Positions 16,942 to 29,856 are shown, counted from the first letter of the stretch. The stretch is DNA of 64,000 nucleotides from Myxococcota bacterium (GCA_022710975.1 JAKLGA010000023.1:18587-82586), one strand, 5' to 3'. Numbers and translations are program-made. Notes: generated by a model from the sequence alone, not told the origin.

Positions 16942-18611
16942 GGCGCCTCACGCACGGGTAGGACCACCGAGAAGCTGCCGCTGCAGCCGTCCTTGGTGGA
17001 GTTGCCCGACACCGCCTGCCCCACCAGCCAGGCGCCCTCGTCGTCCGCGCGGAACACGTCCAGGGTGATGCCGCACTGGGGCTCGCCCACGGAGTTGAAC
17101 ACGTGCCCGCGCACCACGCCGGGCGCGGGCAGCGTCGTGTCGGCGTCCGCCAGGCTCAGGTCCACGGTGACGAACACGTGCCGCAGGGTGTGGCGCGGGA
17201 GGCCCGTGGCGGCGCTGGGCACCAGCGTGAGGTCGTACTGGCCGGGATCCAGGCGCAGGGAGAAGGCGCCCTGCGAGTCGCTCATGCCGTCGTAGGAGCG
17301 CAGCGCCCCGTCGTCCAGACCCGACCAGTCGGAGGTGCGGCTGGCCACCAGGGTGACGTCCGGGACGGCCTGACCCTGCTGGTCGCGGATGGTGCCGGTC
17401 ACCCAGGGGCGCTCGTCGACGGCGATCACCACCTGCGAGGTGTCGGCCAGGAGCTCCAGGGTCGAGGTGGTGATGCTGGCGGCGGAGGCGACCGGCGGCA
17501 CCGCCCGCACCTGGTAGGTGCCCTCGGGCAGCGTGGTGGCGAAGGCGCCCTCGACGTCGGCCTCCACCACCTCGCGCAGGCTGCCCTGGCCGAGCTGCTC
17601 GAGCAGGAACTGCAGCCGGCAGCCCGGCACGGGCTCGCCGCGCACGGTCAGCACCCGGCCCGACAGCGCGCGGCTCGGCGGCAGATCGCCCACGTAGAAG
17701 GAGCCGAGGTCCGGCGCGTCGAGCGGCAGCCCGGGGATGGAGACCGTGGGCAGGCGCATGCCCGCCGCGGCCGGGCGCAGGCTGAGGTCGAGGCTGGTGG
17801 GGCGGATCCAGCTCCAGCGGTCGCCGCTGACCTGGCGGCGCACGAGCGGCAGGCGCAGGTAGGCCACGCCCTGGGCGTCCGGCGTGGCCACGTTGGTGCG
17901 CAGCCCCTGATCGGTGGTGCCCTCCACCTGCATGCCGGGCACGGGCAGGGGCAGGCCCTCGCTCTGCAGCACCTGCACCTTGACCAGCAGCAGCTCGGTC
18001 TGCTGGCCGAGCTCGTCGGGGCTGGGGTAGGGGCCCGGGTAGGAGAGGTCCAGGGAACGCGGCGCGTCCGCGGACAGCGCCACCGCCTCGTAGCGGAGCT
18101 GGGGGAACTCGTCGCGGTTCGAGGGCCGGAAGAGCAGCGCGTACAGGCCGGGCGCCGGGTTGAGGGCGAACAGCCCGTCCGAGGGCACCTGCACGCTCCA
18201 GGTGAGCGAGCGGTCGTCGAAGCCCGGCTCGCGGGTGGCCACGGCCGTGCCGGCCACCCCGCCCGCGGCGAAGGGCGAGGGCACCTGGCCCTGGAGGACG
18301 ACCGCCGGCTCCAGCTCGAGCGACAGGGCCTGGCTGTCGACGCCCGGATCCGACAGGTCCACGGTCGCCTGGGTGTCGGCCGAGGAGGCCCCCTGCGGGG
18401 GGCGCAGCTCGAGGTGGATGACGTCCTCGGAGTTCGGGATGGGCTCGCACCTGTAGGTGTCGAGGTTGCAGCGCCAGCCCTGCGCGCAGTCCAGCGAGTC
18501 GAAACAGGTCTCCCCGGCCGGGATCATCAGGCCGCAACCGTCGGCCCACGGCGCGGCCAGCGCGCCGACCAGCGCGAGCAGGATCCGGGCTGTGTCCGTC
18601 TTTCTCCTCAT
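16938..18611 (-). CDS. Lipoprotein with carboxypeptidase-regulatory-like repeats
   Basis: 557 residues from ATG 18609-18611, preceded by GAGGTAGGG. The signal peptide ends in a lipobox-like ADGC, then a Cys cluster (CFDSLDCAQGWRCNLDTYRC). The body is a chain of beta-sandwich modules of the carboxypeptidase regulatory/Ig type (SGRVLTVRGEPVPGCRLQF, VTGTIRDQQGQAVPDVTL, VRGHVFNSVGEPQCGITLDV), each with the GxVxDxxGxPVxGA-like pattern. It is probably on the outer membrane surface, for adhesion or scaffolding. Its stop overlaps the GGDEF gene start by four bases. Confidence 0.85.
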   Translation of the reverse strand: MRRKTDTARILLALVGALAAPWADGCGLMIPAGETCFDSLDCAQGWRCNLDTYRCEPIPNSEDVIHLELRPPQGASSADTQATVDLSDPGVDSQALSLELEPAVVLQGQVPSPFAAGGVAGTAVATREPGFDDRSLTWSVQVPSDGLFALNPAPGLYALLFRPSNRDEFPQLRYEAVALSADAPRSLDLSYPGPYPSPDELGQQTELLLVKVQVLQSEGLPLPVPGMQVEGTTDQGLRTNVATPDAQGVAYLRLPLVRRQVSGDRWSWIRPTSLDLSLRPAAAGMRLPTVSIPGLPLDAPDLGSFYVGDLPPSRALSGRVLTVRGEPVPGCRLQFLLEQLGQGSLREVVEADVEGAFATTLPEGTYQVRAVPPVASAASITTSTLELLADTSQVVIAVDERPWVTGTIRDQQGQAVPDVTLVASRTSDWSGLDDGALRSYDGMSDSQGAFSLRLDPGQYDLTLVPSAATGLPRHTLRHVFVTVDLSLADADTTLPAPGVVRGHVFNSVGEPQCGITLDVFRADDEGAWLVGQAVSGNSTKDGCSGSFSVVLPVREAP

Positions 18612-18642
18612 CGCCCTACCTCGGTCCACCCCACGTCCGCCC

Positions 18643-19167
18643 CTACTCGCAGATGAGCTCCGGCGAGACCTTGAAGGTCCACTGCCAGGTGTCGTACTGC
18701 GCATCCGCGTCCTTGAACATGATCTCCGAAGGGTTGTCGTCCTCGGCGGTCGGATTCGCGTAGGGCCTGTCCGCGACGAAGACGGTCACGGTGTGGAACG
18801 TCTGCTTCCACGTCGTGGTCTGGCCCGTGATGACCAGATCCCAGTCGAGCTGGGGCGAGCCCGTGCGATCCACGTTGCCATCGGGCGCGAGGTAGAGGTC
18901 GCGCACCGGCGCGACCTTCAGCCAGTCGTCCACGAAGTCCTCGTACCAGCGCACGTAGAGCACGTCGCGGGTGTTGAGCTCCCGCACCACCCCGACCTTG
19001 AAGGTGAAGACGCAGCCAGGATCGTCGATGGTGAGGATGCCTTCGCCGACCTTCGGCGTGAGCATCATGAGATCGATCACCGGCGGGTAGAGCGTCTCGC
19101 CCTCCGCCTCCTCGATGGCCGGGCTCCACAGGCAGCCGCCCGCGAAGGTCAGGATGAGGATCGCCAT
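18643..19167 (-). CDS. Small lipoprotein, unknown
   Basis: 174 residues from ATG 19165-19167, which gives a short lipoprotein signal (MAILILTFAGGC). The ribosome site before it is weak; upstream in-frame ATGs would add a non-secretory leader. The mature part has a beta-rich domain (ILTIDDPGCVFTFKVGVV, DVLYVRWYEDF, WQWTFKVSPELICE) and three cysteines including the lipidated one. It lies 31 bases upstream of the regulatory-like-repeat lipoprotein and is probably co-transcribed with it. No family recognised. Confidence 0.7.
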   Translation of the reverse strand: MAILILTFAGGCLWSPAIEEAEGETLYPPVIDLMMLTPKVGEGILTIDDPGCVFTFKVGVVRELNTRDVLYVRWYEDFVDDWLKVAPVRDLYLAPDGNVDRTGSPQLDWDLVITGQTTTWKQTFHTVTVFVADRPYANPTAEDDNPSEIMFKDADAQYDTWQWTFKVSPELICE

Positions 19168-19324
19168 GGCAGGTCGTTTCCATCGACCTCGCTGAGTGAG
19201 CAAGTTGGGTGCCAGGCCCGCCTGGGGTTTCCCAACTCCATGCCATGAAAGCGAAAAACCCATCAGCCTCGCCTTCCGTGGGTCTCCCTGGGGGGCACCC
19301 ACCGCGACATGCGTGCCAGCCTGC

Positions 19325-21163
<1,839 letters not shown>

Positions 21164-21183
21164 ACCCTGCTCCTCTCCTGACG

Positions 21184-22103
21184 TCAGAAACGCAGCTGCC
21201 AACCCAGGCCCACGCCGCCCGGGACGGCCAGCGGCACCAGGCCGCCCGGACCGGGTGGAGGCGCGGCCGGCGCGGACTCGGCGCCCTCGGGGCGCACGGT
21301 CTCTTCCCTGACGCGCTGGAAGGGCTCCACCGTGCTGTCCTCGAAGTAGTAGAAACCATCGGCCACACCGTAGATCCACAGCGCGCCGAAGACGGCCAGG
21401 GACGTGTACTGGGTGATCTGGAAGCCGTTCGCCAGGCCGAGCTCGTCGTGCGCGTAGCGCAGGTCATCGTCCGCCAGGCCCCACACCACCAGCCCGCTCA
21501 TCACGTTGACCAGCAGGCTGAGCCCGCCGGTCACCGCCAGCGCGATGCCCTTGGTGCGATGGCCGTTCTGGAACTGCGGGATGCCGAAGGGCAGCAGGTT
21601 GAGCGCCCACCAGTGCTCGCTGCGCGTGCGCTCCAGGTACACCCGCGTGACCGCGGCCTGGGCCTCCTTGCGCCGGCGCTCCGCCTCCAGGGCCTGCTGC
21701 CGCTCGCGCTCGATCTGCTCGAGCTTCTCCTTGAGGGCCGGCTCGGCGCGGATGGCGTCGAAGAAGCCGACCGCCGGCGGCGGGATCAGGAAGGGATCCA
21801 GGCGGTGCAGCGGGCGCAGGTAGAGCAGCTCGAGGAGCTCCTCGCGCGACCGGACCTGGTCCCCGGTGTAGAAGTAGGCCAGCCCCAGCATCTCGCGGGC
21901 CGCGGCGATGTCCGCCTCGCGGGTGAGCTGGACGGTCGGCTCGAGCAGCGGGCGGAGCTGCTCGATGGCCTTGCCGAAGTTCTTGTACTCGAACTCCAGG
22001 CGGGCCGCCTGGAAGCGCTCCTCCATCGAGGCGGCCCGCGCCAGGCCGCCCGCCAGGCAGGCGACGAGCGCCAGGACCGCCGGGAGCGCGCGGGTGGCGG
22101 AGC

Positions 22104-22107
<4 letters not shown>
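21184..22107 (-). CDS. Exported TPR-like membrane protein
   Basis: 307 residues. GTG 22105-22107 overlaps the kinase stop by four bases. Signal peptide (ALPAVLALVACLAGGLARAAS), an N-terminal helical-repeat region (EFEYKNFGKAIEQLRPLL; YFYTGDQVRSREELLELLYL), a charged coiled coil (EKLEQIERERQQALEAERRR, ~140-165), then WWALNLLPFGIPQFQNG and two or three membrane helices, ending VGLGWQLRF. The NLLPFGIPQFQNG and terminal-Phe pattern resembles outer-membrane or envelope proteins of myxobacteria. Sandwiched between kinase and activator, it may sense the envelope for that circuit. Confidence 0.8.
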
Positions 22108-24107
<2,000 letters not shown>

Positions 24108-24252
24108 ACCCGACAGGCCGCGATCATTCCGCGAAGGAACCTGTTTGTCAATGCGAGGCCAGCCTGGCGCCTGAGAAAACCACGCCCGGCGTCCGGCGGG
24201 GTATGATCCAATTATCGTCCCACCTTGGACGGGCGAGCCCCCGGGCGCGATT

Positions 24253-24268
24253 CATCGCCGAGGCGATG
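24253..24268. promoter_or_regulatory. Perfect palindromic operator candidate
   Basis: CATCGCC (24253-24259) and GGCGATG (24262-24268) form a perfect inverted repeat separated by GA in the 219-base divergent region between the kinase operon and the acyl-CoA ligase. It lies 59 bases before the ligase start. The size and symmetry suit a TetR- or MarR-type regulator, but none is encoded here. Confidence 0.35.
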
Positions 24269-24326
24269 GCGTCCCGACAGGTGAGGGTGTACATTGGGTC
24301 AGCCATTGGGGGACGGAGGTCGATGG

Positions 24327-26159
24327 ATGGCTGGCGGCACATTCCTGGACGTGATCCGCGCGCGGGTGACCGAGACCCCTGAGCGATCGGCCCTGCTCCA
24401 CTGCGTCGGGGGCACCTGGGAATCCATGTCCTGGGGGGAGGTGGGACGGCTGACGGACCACCTGGCCTGCGGGCTGTTGAACCTGGGGCTCGCCCCCGGC
24501 GAGCGGGTGGGGCTCCTGTGCCGCAGTCGGCTGGAGTGGGTGCTGGCCGATCTCGGCATCCTGAAGGCCGGGTGCGTCACCGTGCCGGTCCACGCCAACG
24601 CGGTGGCCGGGGAGGTGCAGCACGTCCTGGGGCACTCCCGCGCCCGGGCGGTGTTCGTGGAGACCGCGGCCGATCTCGCCAAGCTGAGGTGCCTGTCCTG
24701 CGGGCTGGCCCTGGAGCGATCGGTGGTGATGCGGGGCGCCTCCCACGGGCAGGGAGAGCTGCCCTGGGACGAACTCCTGGCCATGGGCCGAGCCCGCCAG
24801 GCCGAGCAGCCCGGGGCGCTGGCTGCGCGCCAGGCCGAGGTGGCGCCGCCCCAGCTCGCCACCCTGGTGTACACCTCGGGCACGACCGGCCCCCCCAAGG
24901 GCGTCATGCTGACCCAGGCGAACCTCGTCTTCCAGGTGGAGGCGCTGGCCGGCGTGATGCGGGGTCTGTTCGGGCCGGACGACGTGCACCTCATGTGCCT
25001 GCCGCTGAGCCACATCCTGGCACGCTCCATGGTGCTGGCCGCGGTGCGGGTGGGCTACACCACAGCCTTCTCCACCGGGCTCGACGCCCTGGAGCGCGAG
25101 TTCGGCGAGGTGCGGCCCACCTTCGTCACCGTGGTGCCGGCCATGCTGGACCAGCTCCAGATCGCCATCCGGGCCGAGGCCGAGAGCCGCTCCTTCGTCC
25201 TGCGACGGGCCTTCCGCTGGGCCGAGGGCGTGGGACGCGAGGTGCTGCAGCGCCGAGCGCGGCGTGAACCCCTGTCGCTCACCCTGGGCGCGCGGGCCGC
25301 GCTGGCCAGGGCGGTCGTGCTCGGCCCCTCGCTGACGGAGCGGTTCGGCGGCCGGCTCAAGTACTTCATCAGCGGCGGCGCGCCGCTGGCGCCGGAGGTG
25401 GCCGAGTTCTTCACCAGCCTGGGCCTGCCGGTGCTGGAGGGCTACGGCCTCACGGAGAACGTGGGGGCGCTGAGCGTCAACCGGCCAGAGCGTTTCCGGC
25501 TGGGGAGCGTGGGGCCCCCCATCCCCGGGGTGGAGGTGCGCCTGGCCGCGGACGGGGAGATCCTGGCCCGCGGGCCGAACGTGATGGTGGGCTACTTCGA
25601 GGACAAGGCCGCCACCGCCGAGGCGCTGGACGCCGAGGGCTTCCTGCACACCGGCGACCTGGGCAGCCTGGACGCCGAGGGCTTTCTGCGCGTCACCGGC
25701 CGCAAGAAGGATCTGATCGTCACCTCCGGCGGCAAGAAGGTCTCGCCCCAGAACATCGAGCGCATGCTGCAGACCAGCGCCTTCCTGGAGCAGGCCATGG
25801 TGTTCGGCGACGGCCAGGACTACCTGGTGGCGCTGCTGTCGCTGCGGCAGGAGCGCGTCCAGCGCTTCGCCGAGGCCGAGGGCCTGCCGTTCGACAAGCT
25901 GTCGGAGCTGGCCTGCCACCCGCGGGTGCTGGAGGCGGTGCAGCGCGAGATCGACGCCTTCAACGCCCGGCTGGCCAGCCACGAGACCATCCGCCGCTTC
26001 ACCATCCTGCCCCAGCCGCTGCGGGTGGACACCGGCGAGGTGACCGCGACCCTCAAGCTCCGGCGCCAGGAGGTGGCCCTGCGCTACCGCGAGCTCATCG
26101 CGGCCATGTACGAGGATCCCAGCCGGGGCCCCCAGGCCCTGTGCGCGGAGGAGCCATGA
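24327..26159 (+). CDS. Long-chain fatty acyl-CoA ligase
   Basis: 610 residues from ATG 24327, with GGAGG seven bases upstream; a TTG 33 bases earlier is less likely. AMP-binding enzyme: P-loop YTSGTTGPPKGVMLT (~191-205), PLSHILAR, the A5 motif EGYGLTEN, LHTGDLG, and the C-terminal GRKKDLIVTSGGKKVSPQNIE. The last part suits the FadD15-type long-chain subfamily. It activates fatty acids to acyl-CoA at the inner membrane for degradation or lipid synthesis. It overlaps the next gene (ATGA). Confidence 0.93.
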   Translation: MAGGTFLDVIRARVTETPERSALLHCVGGTWESMSWGEVGRLTDHLACGLLNLGLAPGERVGLLCRSRLEWVLADLGILKAGCVTVPVHANAVAGEVQHVLGHSRARAVFVETAADLAKLRCLSCGLALERSVVMRGASHGQGELPWDELLAMGRARQAEQPGALAARQAEVAPPQLATLVYTSGTTGPPKGVMLTQANLVFQVEALAGVMRGLFGPDDVHLMCLPLSHILARSMVLAAVRVGYTTAFSTGLDALEREFGEVRPTFVTVVPAMLDQLQIAIRAEAESRSFVLRRAFRWAEGVGREVLQRRARREPLSLTLGARAALARAVVLGPSLTERFGGRLKYFISGGAPLAPEVAEFFTSLGLPVLEGYGLTENVGALSVNRPERFRLGSVGPPIPGVEVRLAADGEILARGPNVMVGYFEDKAATAEALDAEGFLHTGDLGSLDAEGFLRVTGRKKDLIVTSGGKKVSPQNIERMLQTSAFLEQAMVFGDGQDYLVALLSLRQERVQRFAEAEGLPFDKLSELACHPRVLEAVQREIDAFNARLASHETIRRFTILPQPLRVDTGEVTATLKLRRQEVALRYRELIAAMYEDPSRGPQALCAEEP

Positions 26160-27418
26160 GCGCCGGGCGCACGGCGCCGCGGGCCTGGCTGGCGCTCGCC
26201 TGGCTCTCCGTCTGGGCCGCGGGCGGCCAGGCCGCGGCCGGCGCCGCCCAGGCCGACGAGTCGCTCGGGCCCCGGCGCGCACCGGGCGACTTCACCGGGT
26301 CGGCGGCCTTCCAGGAGCTGCGCAAGGCGGGCCGGCAGATCCTGGCCGAGCAGGCCTGGGATCTGGACGGCGACTGCAAGCCCGAGGCCGTGGTGGTGGA
26401 GGAGGGCGAGGACGGGCTCGCGCTGGCCGTGTACCGCGACGCGGGCGTGGGCGACTTCCGCCTACTCTTCCGCGCGGGCCCGAGCCGGGCCTCGGAGCTC
26501 GCGCGCCTGGAGCGGGTCAAGCTGGGGGACACCCCGGCGCTCCTGTTCGACGTGTTCGAGGACAACCCGGACGAGGCCGAGCACTTCGTGCGGCTCGTGA
26601 CCGTCGAGCCGGTCCAGGCTCCCGAGGGCGCCCCGCGCATCGGGCTGCGCACCGTGTTCGGCGGGGGCTACCAGGTGCGCCACCCCGAGGAGGAGGCCGG
26701 CCGGGCGTCCGTGCGGCAGGTCGACCTGGGCGGCCTCCCGATCGGGCTCGAGCTCGGCCCGGCGGACGGCGCCCGTTGGCCGGCCCTGTGGCTGCGCACG
26801 GACGAGCGGCGCGTGGCGCTGCCGGCCGGCTCCGGCGGCCCCGAGGTGTGGCTGATCACCGGGCTGCGCGAGGAGGAGTACGGGGCCGAGGGCGGGGCGT
26901 ACGCGCTCGTGGCGGAGCGCGCCCTCGACTTCCTGCCCCGGGCGGCGGGCGTGGTCGCCAGCGGGCCCGAGGGCGCGGCGCGCGTGCTCGACGGCGACCT
27001 GGGCACCGGCCTGGCGCTGGCGCCGGGGCAGGCGGCCGCGCTGATCCTGGAGCTCCAGGGCGAGCAGCCGGTGCGCGCGCTGCGCGTCCTGCCCGGCTGC
27101 GCCTCCTCGGCCGGGGACTGGGACCGGCGCGGGCGGGTGGGGCGGCTGACGGTGCGCTTCGACGGCGGGGCGCCGCTCACCGTCGAGCTGGAGGGGCCGC
27201 CCGCCCTGGACCCGAGGGTGCTGGCCCAGGGCTCCCTGGGCGTGCCCGGCGCGCCCTACGCCCACCAGGTGCTGGTGTTGCTGGCCACGCCCGTGCGCGC
27301 CCGGCGGCTGGAGCTGCGGCCCGGGATCGGGCTGGCGGGGGAGGGGGGCGGGGCCTGCCTGGGGGAGCTCGGCGTGCACCTGGAAGGACTCAGTCGAGCT
27401 TCGCCGCCACCACGGTGA
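26156..27418 (+). CDS. Exported protein with discoidin-like C-terminal domain
   Basis: 420 residues. ATG 26156 overlaps the ligase stop. Signal peptide (WLALAWLSVWAAGGQAAAGAAQA). Residues ~50-270 carry an Asp-rich start (WDLDGDCKPEAVVVEE, like a VCBS/FG-GAP calcium segment). The C-terminal ~140 residues read like a galactose-binding/discoidin fold of the NADase-type glycan-binding group (VLDGDLGTGLALAPGQ, ALRVLPGCASSAGDWDRRGR, RLTVRFDGG). It may bind glycans in the envelope. Its 3' end overlaps the 3' end of the opposite-strand gene by 29 bases, so the two transcripts are antisense at their ends. Function inferred only from fold resemblance. Confidence 0.7.
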   Translation: MSAGRTAPRAWLALAWLSVWAAGGQAAAGAAQADESLGPRRAPGDFTGSAAFQELRKAGRQILAEQAWDLDGDCKPEAVVVEEGEDGLALAVYRDAGVGDFRLLFRAGPSRASELARLERVKLGDTPALLFDVFEDNPDEAEHFVRLVTVEPVQAPEGAPRIGLRTVFGGGYQVRHPEEEAGRASVRQVDLGGLPIGLELGPADGARWPALWLRTDERRVALPAGSGGPEVWLITGLREEEYGAEGGAYALVAERALDFLPRAAGVVASGPEGAARVLDGDLGTGLALAPGQAAALILELQGEQPVRALRVLPGCASSAGDWDRRGRVGRLTVRFDGGAPLTVELEGPPALDPRVLAQGSLGVPGAPYAHQVLVLLATPVRARRLELRPGIGLAGEGGGACLGELGVHLEGLSRASPPPR

Positions 27419-28289
27419 TCAGGGCCTTGCCCACCCCGTCGATGCGGGAGGCGCCCAGCACGGCCAGCTCCCCGTCCTTCAGCTCCACCGAGGTCTGCAC
27501 CAGGGTCGTGTCCTTGTCGCGGTACATCTTGAAGGCCAAGCGGATGACCTTGGTCTCGCCCTGGATGCGCTCAGGCACGAGCTCCACGGTCAGGCGGTGC
27601 TCGCCTCCGAGCTGCAGCTTGGACTTCTGCCCGGCCTCGGTGGTGATGAAGGCCTTGTCCAGCACGCTCCACTGGTTGTAGGTGAACACCCCCTGGAGCT
27701 GGGCCACCACGGGTTTCAGCTCCGCCGGGATGGGGGTCGGGTTGGCGGCCGTGTCCGCCTGCACCAGGGTAAGCGTGATGCGCGCCTGGAGCGGCTTCTG
27801 ATCCAGCTCGGCCACGCTGCGCAGCACCAGCTCGACCACCGGCTCGGTGTCCACCACCACCAGGGCCCGGGTGCGGTCCTCGAAGTCGATGCGCCCGGCG
27901 GGCGACAGGTAGTTGCGCAGCAGGCGCTGGAGCGCGATGCCGTCCGCGTACTTAAGGAACACGGTCTTGCGGGTCAGGCTGTCGGACACGCGCACGGCGT
28001 AGGTGGTCTGCTTGCCCTTGGCGCTCGCGACCAGCAGGGTGGTCGTGCCCGGGCTGAGCCCGAACACGGCCAGGCCGTCCCCGGAGATCTTGATGTCGGC
28101 CACGGCCGGATCGCCGATGGACACCCTGTTCGCGTCCTTGAGCACCAGGGTGCGCTGCTCGCCGACCTTCAGCGCGATCGTCAGCCCGTCGTTGCCGGCG
28201 GTCACCTCCAGGGCCTTGTCCTCGGCCCGGGCTGCGCCCGCGCACCAGCACAGGGCCGCCAGGGCGGCCGCGAGAAGCTGGGTCTTCAT
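27390..28289 (-). CDS. Exported pilus/secretin N-domain protein
   Basis: 299 residues with a signal peptide (LLAAALAALCWCAGAARAE). Residues ~30-100 match the pilus-assembly/secretin N-terminal domain found in CpaC/RcpA (VGEQRTLVLKDANRVSIGDPAVADI, then GLSPGTTTLLV). Residues ~105-165 resemble a secretin N1/TonB-short module (VFLKYADGIALQRLL...VVVDTEPVVELVLRSV). The C-terminal half (ARITLTLVQAD ... VLGASRIDGVGKALITVV) is beta-rich, as in secretin-like domains, but no complete secretin barrel is present. It probably works in the periplasm, perhaps in a secretion or adhesion machine. It is last in the ECF sigma operon, 13 bases after the anti-sigma gene. Confidence 0.75.
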   Translation of the reverse strand: MKTQLLAAALAALCWCAGAARAEDKALEVTAGNDGLTIALKVGEQRTLVLKDANRVSIGDPAVADIKISGDGLAVFGLSPGTTTLLVASAKGKQTTYAVRVSDSLTRKTVFLKYADGIALQRLLRNYLSPAGRIDFEDRTRALVVVDTEPVVELVLRSVAELDQKPLQARITLTLVQADTAANPTPIPAELKPVVAQLQGVFTYNQWSVLDKAFITTEAGQKSKLQLGGEHRLTVELVPERIQGETKVIRLAFKMYRDKDTTLVQTSVELKDGELAVLGASRIDGVGKALITVVAAKLD

Positions 28290-28302
28290 GGCTCTTTCCT
28301 CC

Positions 28303-28773
28303 TCACAGCTTGAAGTTGCGATCGAACACCCACACGATCTTCACCTTCGGATCCGAAGTGGCGAAGCGCAGCTCGAAGCGATCCACGGCGGCCACCCGCT
28401 CCGCGGGCGCCGGGCCGAGCCGCCCGTCGTCGCCGCCGTCCGCGGCCGGGCCCGGGTTGGGCAGGAACCACAGCCCCAGCGCGAGCAGCAGGGCCGCGGC
28501 CGCCGCGGCCAGGCCGGCCCAGGCCCAGACCCGCGCGGGCCGGGCGGCGGGCGCCTCCAGGGCGGCCTGCACCCGTCGCCACTCCTCGGCGCTCAGCTCG
28601 GGCGCCTGGGCCAGCGACTGGCGCGTCTCCGCCGTGGCCGCCTGCAGCGCCGCGACCCGCGCGCGGCAGTCGGCGCATTCGGCCAGGTGGCGTTCCAGGC
28701 GCGCGCGCTGGCGCGCTGACAGATCGCCGGCCGCCCAGGCCGGACCCAGGCGCTCGAAGCGTTGACAGCTCAT
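28303..28773 (-). CDS. Zinc-binding anti-sigma factor, single-pass
   Basis: 156 residues from ATG 28771-28773, overlapping the sigma gene stop. The N-terminal zinc-binding anti-sigma domain has HLAECADC (HxxxCxxC, ~residues 30-37). A membrane helix (VWAWAGLAAAAAALLLALGLWFL, ~95-117) is followed by a short periplasmic tail ending SDPKVKIVWVFDRNFKL. It should hold the ECF sigma factor at the inner membrane until an envelope signal releases it. The order sigma, anti-sigma, exported protein is a classic self-regulated unit. Confidence 0.9.
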   Translation of the reverse strand: MSCQRFERLGPAWAAGDLSARQRARLERHLAECADCRARVAALQAATAETRQSLAQAPELSAEEWRRVQAALEAPAARPARVWAWAGLAAAAAALLLALGLWFLPNPGPAADGGDDGRLGPAPAERVAAVDRFELRFATSDPKVKIVWVFDRNFKL

Positions 28774-29330
28774 GGCCGCTCCTCCCGCAGGTGCCCGAGC
28801 CCCCGGGCCAGGTGTTTCTTGGCCTCGAACAGGTGCCAACGCACGGTGGAGCGCAGGCAGCCCATGGCGCGGGCGGTCTCGGCGGTGTCCATGCCTTCCA
28901 GCTCCTTGCATACGAAGGCGGCGCGTTGGGCCGGGCTGAGCCGGTCCAGCGCCGCGCCGATCGTCCGGGTGAGATCGCCCCGGGCGGCCAGCTCGGCCGG
29001 GTCCGCGCCCGCGCCGGCCACGCGCTCGGGCTCGAGCGCAACGGCGGTCCGGGCCGCCCGCCGCCTGGCGAGGTCGAGGGCCGCTCGCACGGCCACCGCG
29101 GAGAGCCACGCGCCGAATGGCCGCTCGGGGCGCACCCCGCCGAGGTACTTGCAGGCCCGCAGCATGGCCTCCTGGGTCGCGTCGAGCGCGTCCTCGCGGT
29201 TGCCCAGGATGCGTGCGCTGACCCGGAACGCCCGCTGCCGGTGGCGGCCGAGCAGCTCGCCCAGGGCTCCCCGGTCGCCCGCCTGGGCGCGCAGCACCAA
29301 GTCGCGGTCCTCGGGGCTCGGCTCGGCCAT
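28770..29330 (-). CDS. ECF-type RNA polymerase sigma factor
   Basis: 186 residues from ATG 29328-29330; the longer reading adds 25 basic residues without a better ribosome site. Region 2: LVLRAQAGDRGALGELL, NREDALDATQEAML and the FGAWL segment. Region 4: LDRLSPAQRAAFVCKELEGM, followed by an HTH (DTAETARAMGCLRSTVRWHLFEAKK). It lacks regions 1 and 3, as ECF factors do. The adjacent anti-sigma factor is its expected partner and the exported pilus-N-domain protein a likely target. Confidence 0.93.
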   Translation of the reverse strand: MAEPSPEDRDLVLRAQAGDRGALGELLGRHRQRAFRVSARILGNREDALDATQEAMLRACKYLGGVRPERPFGAWLSAVAVRAALDLARRRAARTAVALEPERVAGAGADPAELAARGDLTRTIGAALDRLSPAQRAAFVCKELEGMDTAETARAMGCLRSTVRWHLFEAKKHLARGLGHLREERP

Positions 29331-29403
29331 GGTTTCACCTGGCGTTCGGTTCCGGCGTTCCAACCGTACTACCGTTCGCGGCGCGCGGGTGTTGGGGCCG
29401 GGC

Positions 29404-29435
29404 AAAAAAAAACCGCCCCCCGCGAGGGGGGGCGG
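29404..29435 (-). terminator. Rho-independent terminator after the SCP2 gene
   Basis: Reading the minus strand, a GC hairpin (arms about 29413-29421 and 29427-29435, loop GCGA-like) is followed by nine T (29404-29412). It sits 24 bases downstream of the SCP2-like stop and separates that gene from the sigma operon. It is the clearest intrinsic terminator in the window. Confidence 0.9.
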
Positions 29436-29458
29436 TCCAGCGGTCGGAGCTCAGCGAC

Positions 29459-29785
29459 TCACAGGCCGAGCACGTTGCCCAGCTTCATGGCCAGGCTCAT
29501 GTCGCCCTTGATCTTCAGCTTGCCGGTCATGAACGCCATCTGGCCGTTCAGCTTGCCGGTGGCCATGTCCACGAAGTCCTTGGCGGCCATGATGATGGTG
29601 CACTTGGCGCCGGCGTTCTCGCCGTCGCCGACCTGGCCGCCGCTCTTGGTGCAGTCGACCCACCACTTGCCAGCGCCCTCGCCGGTGATGTCGAACTGGT
29701 AGATGGCGTTGACCTTGGTCACCGCGTCGCCCTTGGCCTGGAGCTTCGGAGGCAGCACAGTGGAGAAGATTTCCTTCGGGGTCAT
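29459..29785 (-). CDS. SCP2 sterol-carrier-like protein
   Basis: 108 residues from ATG 29783-29785 with AGGGAGGA upstream. A single SCP2 domain: an N-terminal helix (PKEIFSTVLPPKL), strand NAIYQFDITGEG, KWWVDCTKSGGQV, CTIIMAAKDFVDMATGKLNGQMAFMTGKLKIKGDMSLAMKL (the lipid-tunnel signature) and a hydrophobic C-terminal helix. A soluble lipid-binding protein, often linked to fatty acid or sterol metabolism. It is monocistronic, with its own terminator and candidate promoter. Confidence 0.93.
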   Translation of the reverse strand: MTPKEIFSTVLPPKLQAKGDAVTKVNAIYQFDITGEGAGKWWVDCTKSGGQVGDGENAGAKCTIIMAAKDFVDMATGKLNGQMAFMTGKLKIKGDMSLAMKLGNVLGL

Positions 29786-29856
29786 GGAACGTCCTCCCTG
29801 TCGCGAACCGCCCGTGGCGATTCTGTGATTGACAATCCGGTCAACGAAATCGCCGC

